This document shows, piece by piece, positions 52,542-61,203 of a stretch of 64,000 bases of DNA. The notes under the pieces were generated by a model. It was not told the DNA's origin and did no database searches. It worked only from the letters and a program-made list of their open reading frames with translations. The first letter of the stretch is position 1, and every line of letters begins with the position of its first letter. A program made the translations under genes and the position numbers. The DNA is taken from NCBI GenBank assembly GCA_910589385.1, contig CAJUTU010000014.1, positions 1 to 64,000 on the forward strand, in the 5' to 3' direction. This stretch comes from an uncultured Lachnospiraceae bacterium. GTDB lineage: Bacteria; Bacillota; Clostridia; Lachnospirales; Lachnospiraceae.

Positions 52542-53888
52542 TCAATTTGCGTAGCAAGCCTGAATTACCTGCTCCATTGTCTGTACAAATTTATCTGTAT
52601 CCAGATTGCCAGCCGCATAGTCATTGAATACCTGTCCGGTATAATTCTGCGCGAGGCCTTCCTTCATACCCAGCCAATGCCAAGCAGAAGTCTTTCCTGC
52701 TGCCTGATAATCTACGATCGTCTGTGCGAACGGATCATTTGCAACATACTTGCAGGAAGTAAACGGGCTGATGAATCCAGCTTCCTCTACCAGTACCTGC
52801 TGCGCTGCATCTTCGGAACACCACTGCAGGAACGCCTTAGCTGCTTCTGCATTTCCATCAGAGAATACAGACCACCAGGAAGGTGCGTTCGTCAGGATCG
52901 TATCCATGCCATCCTCAAATGCATAAGGAATCATACCCACTGTAAAGTTGCCTGCTGCTTCATAAGCTTCTGCGTCGTCCGTTGTCATGGTTGCTCCGAT
53001 CCAGGAACCCTGGGTTACAAACGCATACTTTCCAGAAGCAAAATTCAAGATCTGCTGATCATAGGTACCGGAAACTAACAGAGCAGGGTCTGAATACTGA
53101 TTCAAAAGTCCTACAAATTCTGCAAAGTGTGTCAGACGTTCCTCGTCCACTTTTCCGCCGTCATTGAGCATATCAATGTAAGTGGTATCTTCACGGTCCA
53201 GTCCACCGTCGATATAATTTGCAAATACATGGTTACCTGTTGACCAGTACAGGTTTGTAGCCTCTGCACAGTATCCAACTACTGCATCAATACCAAGGTC
53301 AGCCTTCTTGGAATCCAGAGTCTTAAATGCTTCTTCAATCTTGTCAGGAGATGTCAATGTAGAAGGATCGATCTCAGCCTTTTCAAGGATATCTGCATTA
53401 TAAGCAAGTCCAACTGCTTCTACAGTATATGGGAATCCAATGGTGCCGTATTCTTCATCAACATATGCCGCGTCTGTATCAGATGCCCAAGCTTCGCCGC
53501 TCATATCCTCTAACATGCCTTCCCAGTTGCCAAAGTCTGTAGAACCGCCGTTTACGAAGATATCCGGCATGTTGTCCGCCTGATAATATCCCTTCAATGT
53601 TCCCTGGATATCAATACCGCCGCCCATAGACTCGATTTCTACTGTCACGCCGGTTTCTTCTTTGTACATCTCTGCCAGCTTCTTCAACTGAGCATCAACC
53701 TCGATCTTACCATTTACCAGACGGATCGTATCGCCTGAACCGCCTGAAGAACCGGAATCGGCCTCAGAATCAGAAGATGATCCGGAATCTCCGCTTGTGG
53801 AATCGCTGCCGGCATCTCCGCCGCCACATGCTGCTAAACTCATTACCATAGATGCTGCCAACAATGTTGCAATTACTTTCCTCTTCAT
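52542..53888 (-). CDS. Extracellular sugar-binding lipoprotein
   Basis: This 448-residue solute-binding protein of ABC family 1 delivers the sugar to the permeases. The signal peptide ends in the lipobox SLAAC with Cys21, followed by a Gly/Ser/Asp linker (about residues 22-55) and the binding domain. The start is ATG 53888 with AAAGGAGGAAAAT. Substrate class is inferred from neighbouring GH13 genes as an alpha-linked gluco-oligosaccharide. Confidence 0.94.
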   Translation of the reverse strand: MKRKVIATLLAASMVMSLAACGGGDAGSDSTSGDSGSSSDSEADSGSSGGSGDTIRLVNGKIEVDAQLKKLAEMYKEETGVTVEIESMGGGIDIQGTLKGYYQADNMPDIFVNGGSTDFGNWEGMLEDMSGEAWASDTDAAYVDEEYGTIGFPYTVEAVGLAYNADILEKAEIDPSTLTSPDKIEEAFKTLDSKKADLGIDAVVGYCAEATNLYWSTGNHVFANYIDGGLDREDTTYIDMLNDGGKVDEERLTHFAEFVGLLNQYSDPALLVSGTYDQQILNFASGKYAFVTQGSWIGATMTTDDAEAYEAAGNFTVGMIPYAFEDGMDTILTNAPSWWSVFSDGNAEAAKAFLQWCSEDAAQQVLVEEAGFISPFTSCKYVANDPFAQTIVDYQAAGKTSAWHWLGMKEGLAQNYTGQVFNDYAAGNLDTDKFVQTMEQVIQACYAN

Positions 53889-54020
53889 ATTTTCCTCCTT
53901 TTTTTGTGCGGTGCCCACAATATTCTTTTCATTCCAGTGCAGTCCAAAAGCCTGCCATACCACAAAACTTCAGGATCTGGAATGCCCCTAAGGGTATCAT
54001 ATCCACACACCAGCAGATTC

Positions 54021-54053
54021 ATTCAATATCTCAAAAATCATATCGAATTGAAT
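54021..54053 (-). promoter_or_regulatory. Candidate promoter/operator of the ABC transporter operon
   Basis: ATTCAAT (54021-54027) and ATTGAAT (54047-54053) form an inverted repeat around a minus-strand TATGAT that could be a -10 element. It lies 130 bp before the lipoprotein start and could bind the LacI-family regulator. A second AT-rich hairpin (AAAAAAGCGA with TCGCTTTTTT, 54150-54175) is upstream of it. Neither is a confident call. Confidence 0.3.
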
Positions 54054-54295
54054 CATAAATTTCGACCTTTTGCGCATAAGGTTTTCTGTGTAACCTATGT
54101 TAACACTTTTTTTATAAATTATCAATACCCTTTTGCACATAAGTTTCAAAAAAAAGCGAAAAAAGTCGCTTTTTTGTACATTTTATATGCAACTTTACCT
54201 ATTTTTCACCAGTTTACAAAGAAAAACCAGTACTTTCATCCCTGTCTTCTATGAAAATCGCACAAAACAAAAAAAATTCCCATAAACTCATAAAG

Positions 54296-54341
54296 CAAAA
54301 AAGAACTGAAAACATACCATAATGCTACATTTCAGTTCTTT
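54296..54341 (-). terminator. Terminator of the LacI-family regulator gene
   Basis: AAAGAACTGAAA (54300-54311) pairs with TTTCAGTTCTTT (54330-54341); on the minus strand the stem is followed by a run of T. It lies about 45 bp past the regulator stop. Confidence 0.8.
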
Positions 54342-54385
54342 CATTATACTCTATCTCTCTGTATAATTATGTTTTCTTGTATGAT

Positions 54386-55462
54386 TCACTGCCCCTGGCT
54401 TTTACTTTCCATATCCTCAGTCTTCTCCTTTTCCGTATCTGCCGGCAGATCAATCGTCCTCACACTGTCACGGATGACAATTTCTGTAGGAAGCTTTACA
54501 TCCCATTCGGAAAATTCTATCCCCTGTATCATTTTTAACATATAATCTACGGCAAGCTGTCCTTTCTTCGTCACATCCTGTGCTACCGTCGTAAGTGACG
54601 GACGGATGATCCGTGACATCATATTATTATCAAATCCTGTAATGGACAGATCTTCCGGAATCCGGATCCCCCGGTCCATAAAATAGTTCATCAGCAGCAC
54701 CGCATAATAATCGGAACAACACATAAATGCCGTATAGTCTTTCGATTTATAGAAAAGTTCCTGCAGGCTGGATTCCCGCTCCACCATTCCCGGATGGAAG
54801 ATCAGCAGATCCTTTTCCTGCATTTCCAGCCCATACTCCTCCAATGCCCTTTGATATCCCAGATAACGGATATAATCTACGCCTTCCATATTATCTGCCA
54901 AAAACGCGATCCGTCTATGCCCCATCTCCAGAAGATAATGCATCATCTTGTAGGCGCCTTCCTCGTCCTCCAGCCCGATGTTCACATAATTCATGATTTC
55001 TCTTGGCGCATAACTGTCAATCAGGAGCGTCGGCTTTTTATATCTGCTCTTGATCCGGATGAAATCGTCATGCAGCATCCCCACCAGAATCAGCCCGTCC
55101 ACATTCCAGGTCAGCACATTCCTGATAATCTCACTGATCTCATTGGAAGTATAGATCATCATAAAATACCCATGTGCCCGTATCTCAGCTTCAAGAGTTC
55201 CGAGTAATTCACCGAAAAAAGGATCTGCTATCAAATTCGTATACTTATCCTTCCGGCATTTTAATGCCACGCCTATAATCTTAGAACAGTTCTGTGTAAG
55301 ACTTCTCGCGCTGTTATTTGGCACATATTCATATTCCTCCAGAAGTTTCTCCACTCGCTCAACTGTTTTCTGCGAAACTTCACTTGTCTTACCATGAATT
55401 ACATTGGATACCGTGGTCGTACTAATCCCCAGCATCTCTGCCATATCTTTAATTGTTATCAT
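54386..55462 (-). CDS. LacI-family transcriptional regulator
   Basis: This 358-residue repressor has an N-terminal LacI helix-turn-helix (TIKDMAEMLGISTTTVSNVIHGK) with hinge NNSARSLTQN, and a periplasmic-binding-protein-like sensor domain. It is upstream of, and codirectional with, the ABC transporter operon, and separated from it by its own terminator, so it is the likely local repressor. The ligand is unknown. A weak GAGG lies before the ATG. Confidence 0.93.
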   Translation of the reverse strand: MITIKDMAEMLGISTTTVSNVIHGKTSEVSQKTVERVEKLLEEYEYVPNNSARSLTQNCSKIIGVALKCRKDKYTNLIADPFFGELLGTLEAEIRAHGYFMMIYTSNEISEIIRNVLTWNVDGLILVGMLHDDFIRIKSRYKKPTLLIDSYAPREIMNYVNIGLEDEEGAYKMMHYLLEMGHRRIAFLADNMEGVDYIRYLGYQRALEEYGLEMQEKDLLIFHPGMVERESSLQELFYKSKDYTAFMCCSDYYAVLLMNYFMDRGIRIPEDLSITGFDNNMMSRIIRPSLTTVAQDVTKKGQLAVDYMLKMIQGIEFSEWDVKLPTEIVIRDSVRTIDLPADTEKEKTEDMESKSQGQ

Positions 55463-55615
55463 AGCTAAACCTCACACCCTAAATTTTTTCTTTCATGCCG
55501 TCTGTCTGGCAAAACAGAAAGCATCCTCTCCTCCCGCTGAAAAATTCGGTTGTATTAGTCAGATTATAGCATGAATCCCTACCCAAACTCAACAGGTTTT
55601 TCATCTTCAAAAAAC

Positions 55616-55644
55616 TTGACAGATAGCTATTTTTAATTTAATAT
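55616..55644 (+). promoter_or_regulatory. Promoter of tRNA-Leu
   Basis: A perfect TTGACA (55616-55621) and TAATAT (55639-55644) are spaced by 17 bp, ending 14 bp before the mature tRNA. Confidence 0.8.
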
Positions 55645-55658
55645 AATAAACATGTTGT

Positions 55659-55738
55659 GCGGATATGGCGGAATTGGCAGACGCGCCAGATTTAGGATCT
55701 GGTGGGCGACCGTGCAGGTTCGAGTCCTGTTATCCGCA
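55659..55738 (+). tRNA. tRNA-Leu (anticodon UAG)
   Basis: The acceptor arms GCGGATA and TATCCGC pair perfectly, with discriminator A at 55738. The anticodon stem CCAGA/TCTGG holds the loop TTTAGGA with anticodon TAG, and a class II-type long variable arm (TGGGCGACCGTGC) is present. The T arm carries GGTTCGAGTCC. CCA is not encoded. It has its own promoter and terminator. Confidence 0.97.
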
Positions 55739-55749
55739 TTGGACTAAAA

Positions 55750-55790
55750 ATACCGGAACCCCTCATTGATAAGGAGTTCCGGTATCTTTA
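55750..55790 (+). terminator. Terminator of tRNA-Leu
   Basis: ATACCGGAAC (55750-55759) pairs with GTTCCGGTAT (55776-55785), extended by CCT/AGG, and is followed by CTTTATTT. Confidence 0.9.
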
Positions 55791-55818
55791 TTTCGTACCA
55801 TTCCAAACTTTGGCTCTC

Positions 55819-57267
55819 TCATGAATAAAATACAAAACCATTCTTCCCACTTTCTTTCGCCTTATATAAGGCTTCATCCGCGTGCTCATACAATTCCACA
55901 TAGCTTCTGCCATCTTTTGGGGCATAGGAAATTCCAATACTGCAATTCAGACGGCATTCTGGCGCATCCTTGATCCGTACTTGGCGCAAATGTGCACATA
56001 ACCTTTCGGCACGATACTGGATCACTTCATTGTCTTTCACATTCTTCATCAGAACCGCAAACTCATCGCCGCCGATCCGCCCCAAAATATCTTCCTGACG
56101 GAAATCCTGTTTCAAAAGCCGCCCCATCTCCCGGAGAGCCTCATCTCCTATGCGATGGCCATACACATCATTAATGGACTTAAAATCATCAAAATCCAAC
56201 ATGAAAAACACCTGCTTAGAGTCTTCAGGAGCTTCTTCAAGCCAGAGATTGACTTCCTCCTCTGTATGCTTTTTATTGCTCACTCCAGTTAGAGCATCTG
56301 TCGATGCCGATATCATCAGGTTCTTCTTTTCCTTGCTGCTAATACGCCATGTATCAAACAAGATCAATAAGATCCCGACAGCAAGGACTACTGATAAAAT
56401 CACTTCAAACTGCAAGATAAAGCTATAAGGCTGCTTTGCCTTTTCCACTGGTACTGTATAACTGATCATCCAGTCATTCATTTCCAGCGGTTTATAGACC
56501 AGATAGAAAATCCTGTCATTCCGTTTAATTATGGCACAGCCTTCTTTCTGCATCTGGAAATCATCTTTCAATCCGTCAAATGAACCATCCAGGAATTCAG
56601 CTGCACCATTCCCTCCAAACAGCGGTTCCCGGGAGTCTGCCGCCTCTGACCTTTCATTCGTAACGATCACCGTTCCATCAGCGGCAGTAATCATGCATTG
56701 TCCTTCTTCATCATAGATATCATCAAGCAATATGCTGCTGAACCCTTCTACATTATAAGAGCCGCCCAGTACACCTATGATTTCCTCCTCATGGTAGACA
56801 GGAACGCAAAGTATTACCCGCTCATCTCCATCCACCATACTTTGAAGCGGCTCGCTTAAAGTACATTTTCCATCCATAGCCTGCTGAAAATATTCCCTAT
56901 GTACAACAGACTTCTGAACCCCATTATCATAGGTACACTGACCCTCCGCATCCATGAGCGCTACCCGCTCCAGATCACAGCTTTCCTGCAAATCCTTTAT
57001 CAATTGGATATTATCAGAAGATAACAGTTCATCCTCCCGTCCAACAGACCTTGCTGCAGCCTCCATGTATTTATATTGGATGTCTATTGTTGATTGTAAA
57101 TGAACCCTCTGCCCTTCCACATGATCCAGAATTGTTTTTCTGGCACTATCTTCTGCCTTTGCATTTACATAATAAAAGGAAATCAGGATACTTGTCACCA
57201 TCAGCAGAAAAAGTACTATGAGGTCTATCAAATATCTCTTAAAACTGAATATTTTCGTTTTTTTCAT
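55819..57267 (-). CDS. Membrane dCache-GGDEF diguanylate cyclase
   Basis: This 482-residue protein synthesises cyclic di-GMP. A transmembrane helix near the N-terminus is followed by an extracellular Cache-type sensor domain (about residues 40-275, with the GVLGGSYNVEGFSSIL pattern), a second helix and a cytoplasmic GGDEF domain. The active site RIGGDEFAVLM is intact, and an inhibitory RxxD site (RQED) sits exactly five residues before GGDEF. I use ATG 57267 (MKKTKIFSF) with GAAGAGGAATGTG. The gene is monocistronic. Cache ligands are usually amino acids or small acids. Confidence 0.93.
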   Translation of the reverse strand: MKKTKIFSFKRYLIDLIVLFLLMVTSILISFYYVNAKAEDSARKTILDHVEGQRVHLQSTIDIQYKYMEAAARSVGREDELLSSDNIQLIKDLQESCDLERVALMDAEGQCTYDNGVQKSVVHREYFQQAMDGKCTLSEPLQSMVDGDERVILCVPVYHEEEIIGVLGGSYNVEGFSSILLDDIYDEEGQCMITAADGTVIVTNERSEAADSREPLFGGNGAAEFLDGSFDGLKDDFQMQKEGCAIIKRNDRIFYLVYKPLEMNDWMISYTVPVEKAKQPYSFILQFEVILSVVLAVGILLILFDTWRISSKEKKNLMISASTDALTGVSNKKHTEEEVNLWLEEAPEDSKQVFFMLDFDDFKSINDVYGHRIGDEALREMGRLLKQDFRQEDILGRIGGDEFAVLMKNVKDNEVIQYRAERLCAHLRQVRIKDAPECRLNCSIGISYAPKDGRSYVELYEHADEALYKAKESGKNGFVFYS

Positions 57268-57329
57268 CACATTCCTCTTCAAACTTAAGACATCATCAAA
57301 TTATTTATATCTCCTTATATAAAACCGTT

Positions 57330-57812
57330 CTAATTCAGATAATGTTCAAAATAATCCAATTGTCCGTCCTCTTGAAGCTCCATGATCATATAGCTTCCCT
57401 TGCGTCCTTCCTGACGCGGAAAAGACAGACTTCCCGGATTCAATACCGTAATATCCCGGCCTCTTTCCAAATATGGCCGATGAGTGTGTCCGAACATCAC
57501 AATGTCTGCATTCCTCGCCCTGCCCTCATCTTTCACCTGCTGCGGGTCAAGGGATACATAATAGTTATGCCCATGCGTAATAAATACCTTTTTAGGCCCA
57601 ATGCAGAATTCCTCTTCTTTGGGAAGCCCGGAAAAAAAGTCATTGTTTCCCCTGACGATATGCTTCTCGCAAGCCACCAGGCCATTAATGTAGTCTTCTC
57701 CGCCCTCAACGTCACCCAAATGGATAAACATATCTATAGCCCCTGCTTCCTTTAATGCACGGTTTAAATTTCTGTGGGCTCCATGTGTATCACTGACGAT
57801 CAAAACCCTCAT
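57330..57812 (-). CDS. YfcE/MJ0936-type metallophosphoesterase
   Basis: This 160-residue phosphodiesterase has all dimetal motifs: SDTHGAHRNL, HLGDVEGG, GNND, THGH and FGHTHRP. It belongs to the YfcE/MJ0936 group. It overlaps rdgB by four bases, an arrangement frequent in Firmicutes. The natural substrate is unknown. Confidence 0.92.
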   Translation of the reverse strand: MRVLIVSDTHGAHRNLNRALKEAGAIDMFIHLGDVEGGEDYINGLVACEKHIVRGNNDFFSGLPKEEEFCIGPKKVFITHGHNYYVSLDPQQVKDEGRARNADIVMFGHTHRPYLERGRDITVLNPGSLSFPRQEGRKGSYMIMELQEDGQLDYFEHYLN

Positions 57813-58423
57813 TCTTTTTCCTTCCCAAGCCTCGCCTCAATAATCCTGCGCATCTCGCGGAGCGCATTCCCACGGTGACTCAGTTCATTCTTCCTATCCG
57901 GACTCATCTGTGCAGTTGTACAGCCATATTCCGGGACATAAAAGATTGGGTCATATCCAAACCCGTTCTCCCCCAGCATCTCTTTCGCAATTGAGCCTTC
58001 GATCGTCCCCCGTACAGTTTCCACCGTTCCATCTGGAAACGCAGCAGCAACCGCACATACAAACCGGGCTGTCCGCTCTTCATCCGGCACGCCTTCCAGT
58101 TTGTCCAATAAAATACAATTCTTTACATCATAGGAAGTTTCCTCGCCCGCAAATCTTGCCGAATAAATTCCCGGCGCCTTATCCAAATAGTCAATCTCCA
58201 AACCCGAATCATCTGCAAGGACAATATCATTCGGCAGAAGCCTTGAAACTGCCCTGACCTTAATCTCTGCATTCTCCTCGAATGAAATACCGTCTTCCAC
58301 AACATCTGCCTCTACCCCAAGTTCTTTCATCGAATAAACCGGCATACCTAGATCTGATAAAATCATGCGGATCTCTGACATCTTATTTTCATTTCCCGTC
58401 GCAAATACAATTCTTCTTTCCAT
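57809..58423 (-). CDS. rdgB: XTP/dITP diphosphatase (RdgB/HAM1)
   Basis: RdgB removes non-canonical purine triphosphates (dITP, XTP) from the nucleotide pool. The motifs FATGNENKMSEI, LADDSGLEIDYLDKAPGIYSARFAGE and FGYDPIFYVPEYG...AQMSPDRKNELSHRGNA are complete, and the 204-residue length is normal. The start has an AGAAGG-type site. It is cotranscribed with the downstream phosphoesterase. Confidence 0.96.
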   Translation of the reverse strand: MERRIVFATGNENKMSEIRMILSDLGMPVYSMKELGVEADVVEDGISFEENAEIKVRAVSRLLPNDIVLADDSGLEIDYLDKAPGIYSARFAGEETSYDVKNCILLDKLEGVPDEERTARFVCAVAAAFPDGTVETVRGTIEGSIAKEMLGENGFGYDPIFYVPEYGCTTAQMSPDRKNELSHRGNALREMRRIIEARLGKEKE

Positions 58424-58610
58424 AACGCTACCTTCTTAGTTCCTCTTCTGTTTTCTTAACCATTTTTATAAAGCCACACATATTCTATCCTAGTATAACA
58501 CAATATTTTATTTTTTGCGACCAAAACTCATTATCTTTTCTTTCTTCTTACTTTTATGGACAAGCCTGCCATTGATCATCCTATCCCGGCCCATGTCTAT
58601 GAACTATTTC

Positions 58611-59759
58611 CTATTGTTTAGTTTTTGGGGGCTTTGGCCCCATAAATTGGTAGAAATATGTTTTGATCATACCATTATAAATCTTCCGGTTTTTATCTGC
58701 CTTTCGGCCAAAATAGCGCTCTGCGTCTTCGTAGCCGGTGATCATATATGCCGACCAGTCCGATAGTTTCCGGAAACTCTCTCCAAATTTCTGATATAAC
58801 AAAGGCAATGCCTCTTTCTCTTCAAGCCGCTCTCCATAAGGAGGATTCGTGACAATAAATCCATACTTTTTCGGGTGGCGCAGTTCGCTTACAGCCCGCT
58901 GCTGCAGGTGTATCAGATGCTCTACCCCCGCGTCCCGGGCATTCTGCCTGGCAACACGGATCACCTCACCGTCAATATCATATCCCTGGATATCCACCTC
59001 AACCTGAGGATCTGACAGTTCCTTAGCTTCCTCCAGCGTCTCCTGCCAAAGTTTCTCAGAGATCATATTCTGCCAGCTTTGTGCAGTGAATGTCCGATTC
59101 ATCCCGGGCGCAATATTGGCTGCCATCATTGCCGCTTCGATCGGAAATGTACCACTCCCGCAAAACGGATCCACAAATATCCTGTCCTCTTTCCATGGTG
59201 TCAGCATGATCAATGCGGCGGCTAACGTCTCCGTGATCGGCGCTTTACTGGACAATTTACGGTATCCCCGTTTATGTAATGATACTCCAGAGGTGTCTAT
59301 TCCCACAGTGGCCATATCCTTCATTAAAAAGACACGGATTGGATAAGACGCCCCCTCTTCCGTGAACCATTCCTCATGATAGTACGATTTCATCCTCTCC
59401 ACCATGGCTTTTTTCATAATGGACTGTATATCCGAAGGACTAAACAGCTTACTTTTTACAGACGCTGCCTTAGAAACCCAGAATTTTCCGTCCCTGGGAA
59501 TATATTTTTCCCACGGGATCTCTCTCGTCTTTTCAAAAAGCTCATCAAATGTTACAGCCTTGAACTCGCCTGCTTTTAGCAAAATTCTTTCCGCTGTCCT
59601 TAAAAATATATTCGCCCTGCACACAGCCTCCATATCGCCTTCAAAGGTCACCCGTCCGTCTTCCACCTTGACGATCTCATATCCAAGGTCATAAATCTCC
59701 CTCTTCAATACTGATTCCAGGCCAAAATGACATGGGGCGATCAATTCTACCCTTTCCAT
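58611..59759 (-). CDS. THUMP-domain class I rRNA methyltransferase (RlmL/YpsC-like)
   Basis: This 382-residue SAM-dependent methyltransferase has an N-terminal ferredoxin-like/THUMP region and a UPF0020-type Rossmann domain with FVDPFCGSGTFPIEAAMMAANI (SAM motif) and VTNPPYGERL (NPPY active site). It corresponds to the N2-guanine 23S rRNA methyltransferase part of RlmL and to B. subtilis YpsC. I use ATG 59759 (MERVELIAP) with GAAGGAGG upstream. The exact target is inferred from family. Confidence 0.93.
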   Translation of the reverse strand: MERVELIAPCHFGLESVLKREIYDLGYEIVKVEDGRVTFEGDMEAVCRANIFLRTAERILLKAGEFKAVTFDELFEKTREIPWEKYIPRDGKFWVSKAASVKSKLFSPSDIQSIMKKAMVERMKSYYHEEWFTEEGASYPIRVFLMKDMATVGIDTSGVSLHKRGYRKLSSKAPITETLAAALIMLTPWKEDRIFVDPFCGSGTFPIEAAMMAANIAPGMNRTFTAQSWQNMISEKLWQETLEEAKELSDPQVEVDIQGYDIDGEVIRVARQNARDAGVEHLIHLQQRAVSELRHPKKYGFIVTNPPYGERLEEKEALPLLYQKFGESFRKLSDWSAYMITGYEDAERYFGRKADKNRKIYNGMIKTYFYQFMGPKPPKTKQ

Positions 59760-59805
59760 GAATACCTCCTTCATGTCAAAATTCATATTTATCTTACTAT
59801 AAATC

Positions 59806-59840
59806 GGGGGCGTAGTAAAGCTGAACTTTACCACGCCCCC
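59806..59840 (-). terminator. Strong hairpin between the Asn-rich gene and the methyltransferase
   Basis: GGGGGCGT-A-GTAAAG (59806-59820) pairs with CTTTAC-C-ACGCCCCC (59826-59840), a 14-bp stem with one mismatch, directly after the Asn-rich gene. The run of T on the minus strand is imperfect. Confidence 0.75.
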
Positions 59841-59856
59841 AATTTATGATCAAACC

Positions 59857-60042
59857 CTAATAGTTGTCTGTCTCATCGAATGCATTTCTGCTCTGGCTGC
59901 TGTTCTTGTTTTGAGCATTGGAGCTGTTCTTATTCTGTGCGTTAGAGCTGTTTTTGTTCTGTGCATTCTTGTTTGAGTTTTTGTTGTTTTCATCTGCATA
60001 AGATGAATTTGAGTTTGAATTTGTGTTATAATTCTTTGCCAT
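59857..60042 (-). CDS. Asparagine/serine-rich repetitive mini-protein
   Basis: This 61-residue protein is nearly half asparagine and serine, and contains the unit NAQNKNSS repeated in tandem (about residues 27-50), with an acidic end (FDETDNY). CAGGAGGAAATACTC gives a strong ribosome binding site and a terminator follows, so it looks expressed. The composition recalls gamma-type small acid-soluble spore proteins, but there is no alignment I can defend. The tandem DNA repeat makes copy number likely to vary between strains. Confidence 0.7.
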   Translation of the reverse strand: MAKNYNTNSNSNSSYADENNKNSNKNAQNKNSSNAQNKNSSNAQNKNSSQSRNAFDETDNY

Positions 60043-60259
60043 GAGTATTTCCTCCTGAAATTATTTGGTACACTCATATTGTCTCTCCCTTTCCGTTTTT
60101 TATACATAACTAAGATAATTTATAATCTCTTTTTATTTTCTTTCGATTTTTATAAATATTTTACTATTTTTGCTTGCATTTTCCAGTTTCATATATTATA
60201 CTAATATTCGTAGAAAGAATACTTTCTACAACCCCTTATTAATTATTTATACTCCCCTC

Positions 60260-60290
60260 AAAAGACCGATGGCTCCCCCATCGGTCTTTT
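60260..60290. terminator. Intrinsic terminator hairpin in the 60.05-60.38 kb intergenic region
   Basis: AAAAGACCGATGG (60260-60272) pairs with CCATCGGTCTTTT (60278-60290), flanked by A and T tracts. The intergenic region also holds the small palindrome GTAACACTGT/ACAGTTAC near 60308-60326. I see no gene in it. Confidence 0.8.
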
Positions 60291-60348
60291 ACTTTTAGTT
60301 CTATGGAGTAACACTGTAAACAGTTACGCCTGCGAGAATTTTAACAGC

Positions 60349-60381
60349 AAAAAGAATGCACCTCCGGTGCATTCTTTTTTT
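60349..60381 (-). terminator. Terminator of the DUF1700 gene
   Basis: AAAAAGAATGCACC pairs with GGTGCATTCTTTTT around TCC; on the minus strand it directly follows the stop codon and ends in TTTTTG. Confidence 0.88.
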
Positions 60382-60844
60382 ACGGTCGTCGTCCGCCGAA
60401 CAAACGTATCACAAACATCACAATTAATACAGGCACGAGTATCGGAGCAAACAAATTCACTAAACCGCTGATAATAGAAAATACAAGCATAACTATCATA
60501 ACTATTGATAAAATTAACAGCAGCTTCTTCCACCATGTGTCCAGCCCAAACACATGCATCCCTGGCTGTCTCTGTCCATAGCCGCCCTCATGGTTCGAAT
60601 AATAAGTGCCGCCTTCCGATTCATATACGGTTTCCTGATCCATCCCGTCATTTGCATCTATGATCGTCCGGGCAAGGATCCAGGGATCTCCAAGTGTATC
60701 CAGCACCTCTTGCTCGCTTCTTCCCTTTGCTGTTTCTTCTATTATATATTGATCATAGTAATCCATATTCTCCTGCACTGTACGGCTGCTCACGTTTCCC
60801 TGCAATGCTTGTCTCAACTGTGTCAGAAATTCGCTTTTTGTCAT
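60380..60844 (-). CDS. DUF1700/HAAS-domain membrane protein
   Basis: This 154-residue protein has an N-terminal HAAS/DUF1700 domain (MTKSEFLTQLRQALQG...MDYYDQYI and VLDTLGDPWILARTI) and two membrane helices near residues 105-148. Such proteins usually accompany a PadR-type repressor and putative adhesin genes in envelope-stress modules; none is present here, so this is an isolated copy. AAGGGGAGACACAAT precedes the start. Confidence 0.88.
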   Translation of the reverse strand: MTKSEFLTQLRQALQGNVSSRTVQENMDYYDQYIIEETAKGRSEQEVLDTLGDPWILARTIIDANDGMDQETVYESEGGTYYSNHEGGYGQRQPGMHVFGLDTWWKKLLLILSIVMIVMLVFSIISGLVNLFAPILVPVLIVMFVIRLFGGRRP

Positions 60845-61070
60845 ATTGTGTCTCCCCTTATTATAGCCAAACGGCGTAATAAATTACTGCATTTAGAATA
60901 GCATAATCTTCCAGACTTTCCAAGTATCTCTTTATAAATTTTTATACTTTTCCCACAGTCAATATAAAACCGACACAAATAAGTTTCCAGTTCACAAATT
61001 GTTCATTTATCATTTAAAAAACCTTCATCTTATCATCATGTTTTCTTCATTTCTCCCAGATATACTAAGT

Positions 61071-61097
61071 CTATCAAATGAAAAAAACATTTGATAG
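61071..61097. promoter_or_regulatory. Perfect 10-bp palindrome with A7 loop
   Basis: CTATCAAATG (61071-61080) and CATTTGATAG (61088-61097) are separated by seven A residues. It lies in the 358-bp gap between the alarmone synthetase and the DUF1700 gene, 227 bp ahead of the latter. Size and symmetry fit a dimeric repressor operator (PadR- or MarR-like). Confidence 0.45.
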
Positions 61098-61144
61098 CAG
61101 ACACAGACGTCAGAAGATTATTTGAATAAACTTTTTCATAATAC

Positions 61145-61178
61145 ATGCCGGGAACCGCGTCAAGCGGTTACCCGGCAT
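61145..61178 (-). terminator. Hairpin downstream of the small alarmone synthetase
   Basis: ATGCCGGG and AACCGC (61145-61158) pair with GCGGTT and CCCGGCAT (61164-61178) with one bulged A. It lies 26 bp after the relQ-like stop; the U tract is weak. Confidence 0.65.
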
Positions 61179-61203
61179 CCTCCCTTTTATAGGTTTCTTT
61201 TAT

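Noticed and set aside
54150..54175. AT-rich hairpin as a terminator of the LacI gene
   Set aside because: Only four G-C pairs form the stem, and a better terminator is already present at 54296-54341.
55659..55738. tRNA-Leu as an integration site for a mobile element
   Set aside because: No integrase and no repeated tRNA 3' end lie on either side; flanking genes are ordinary.
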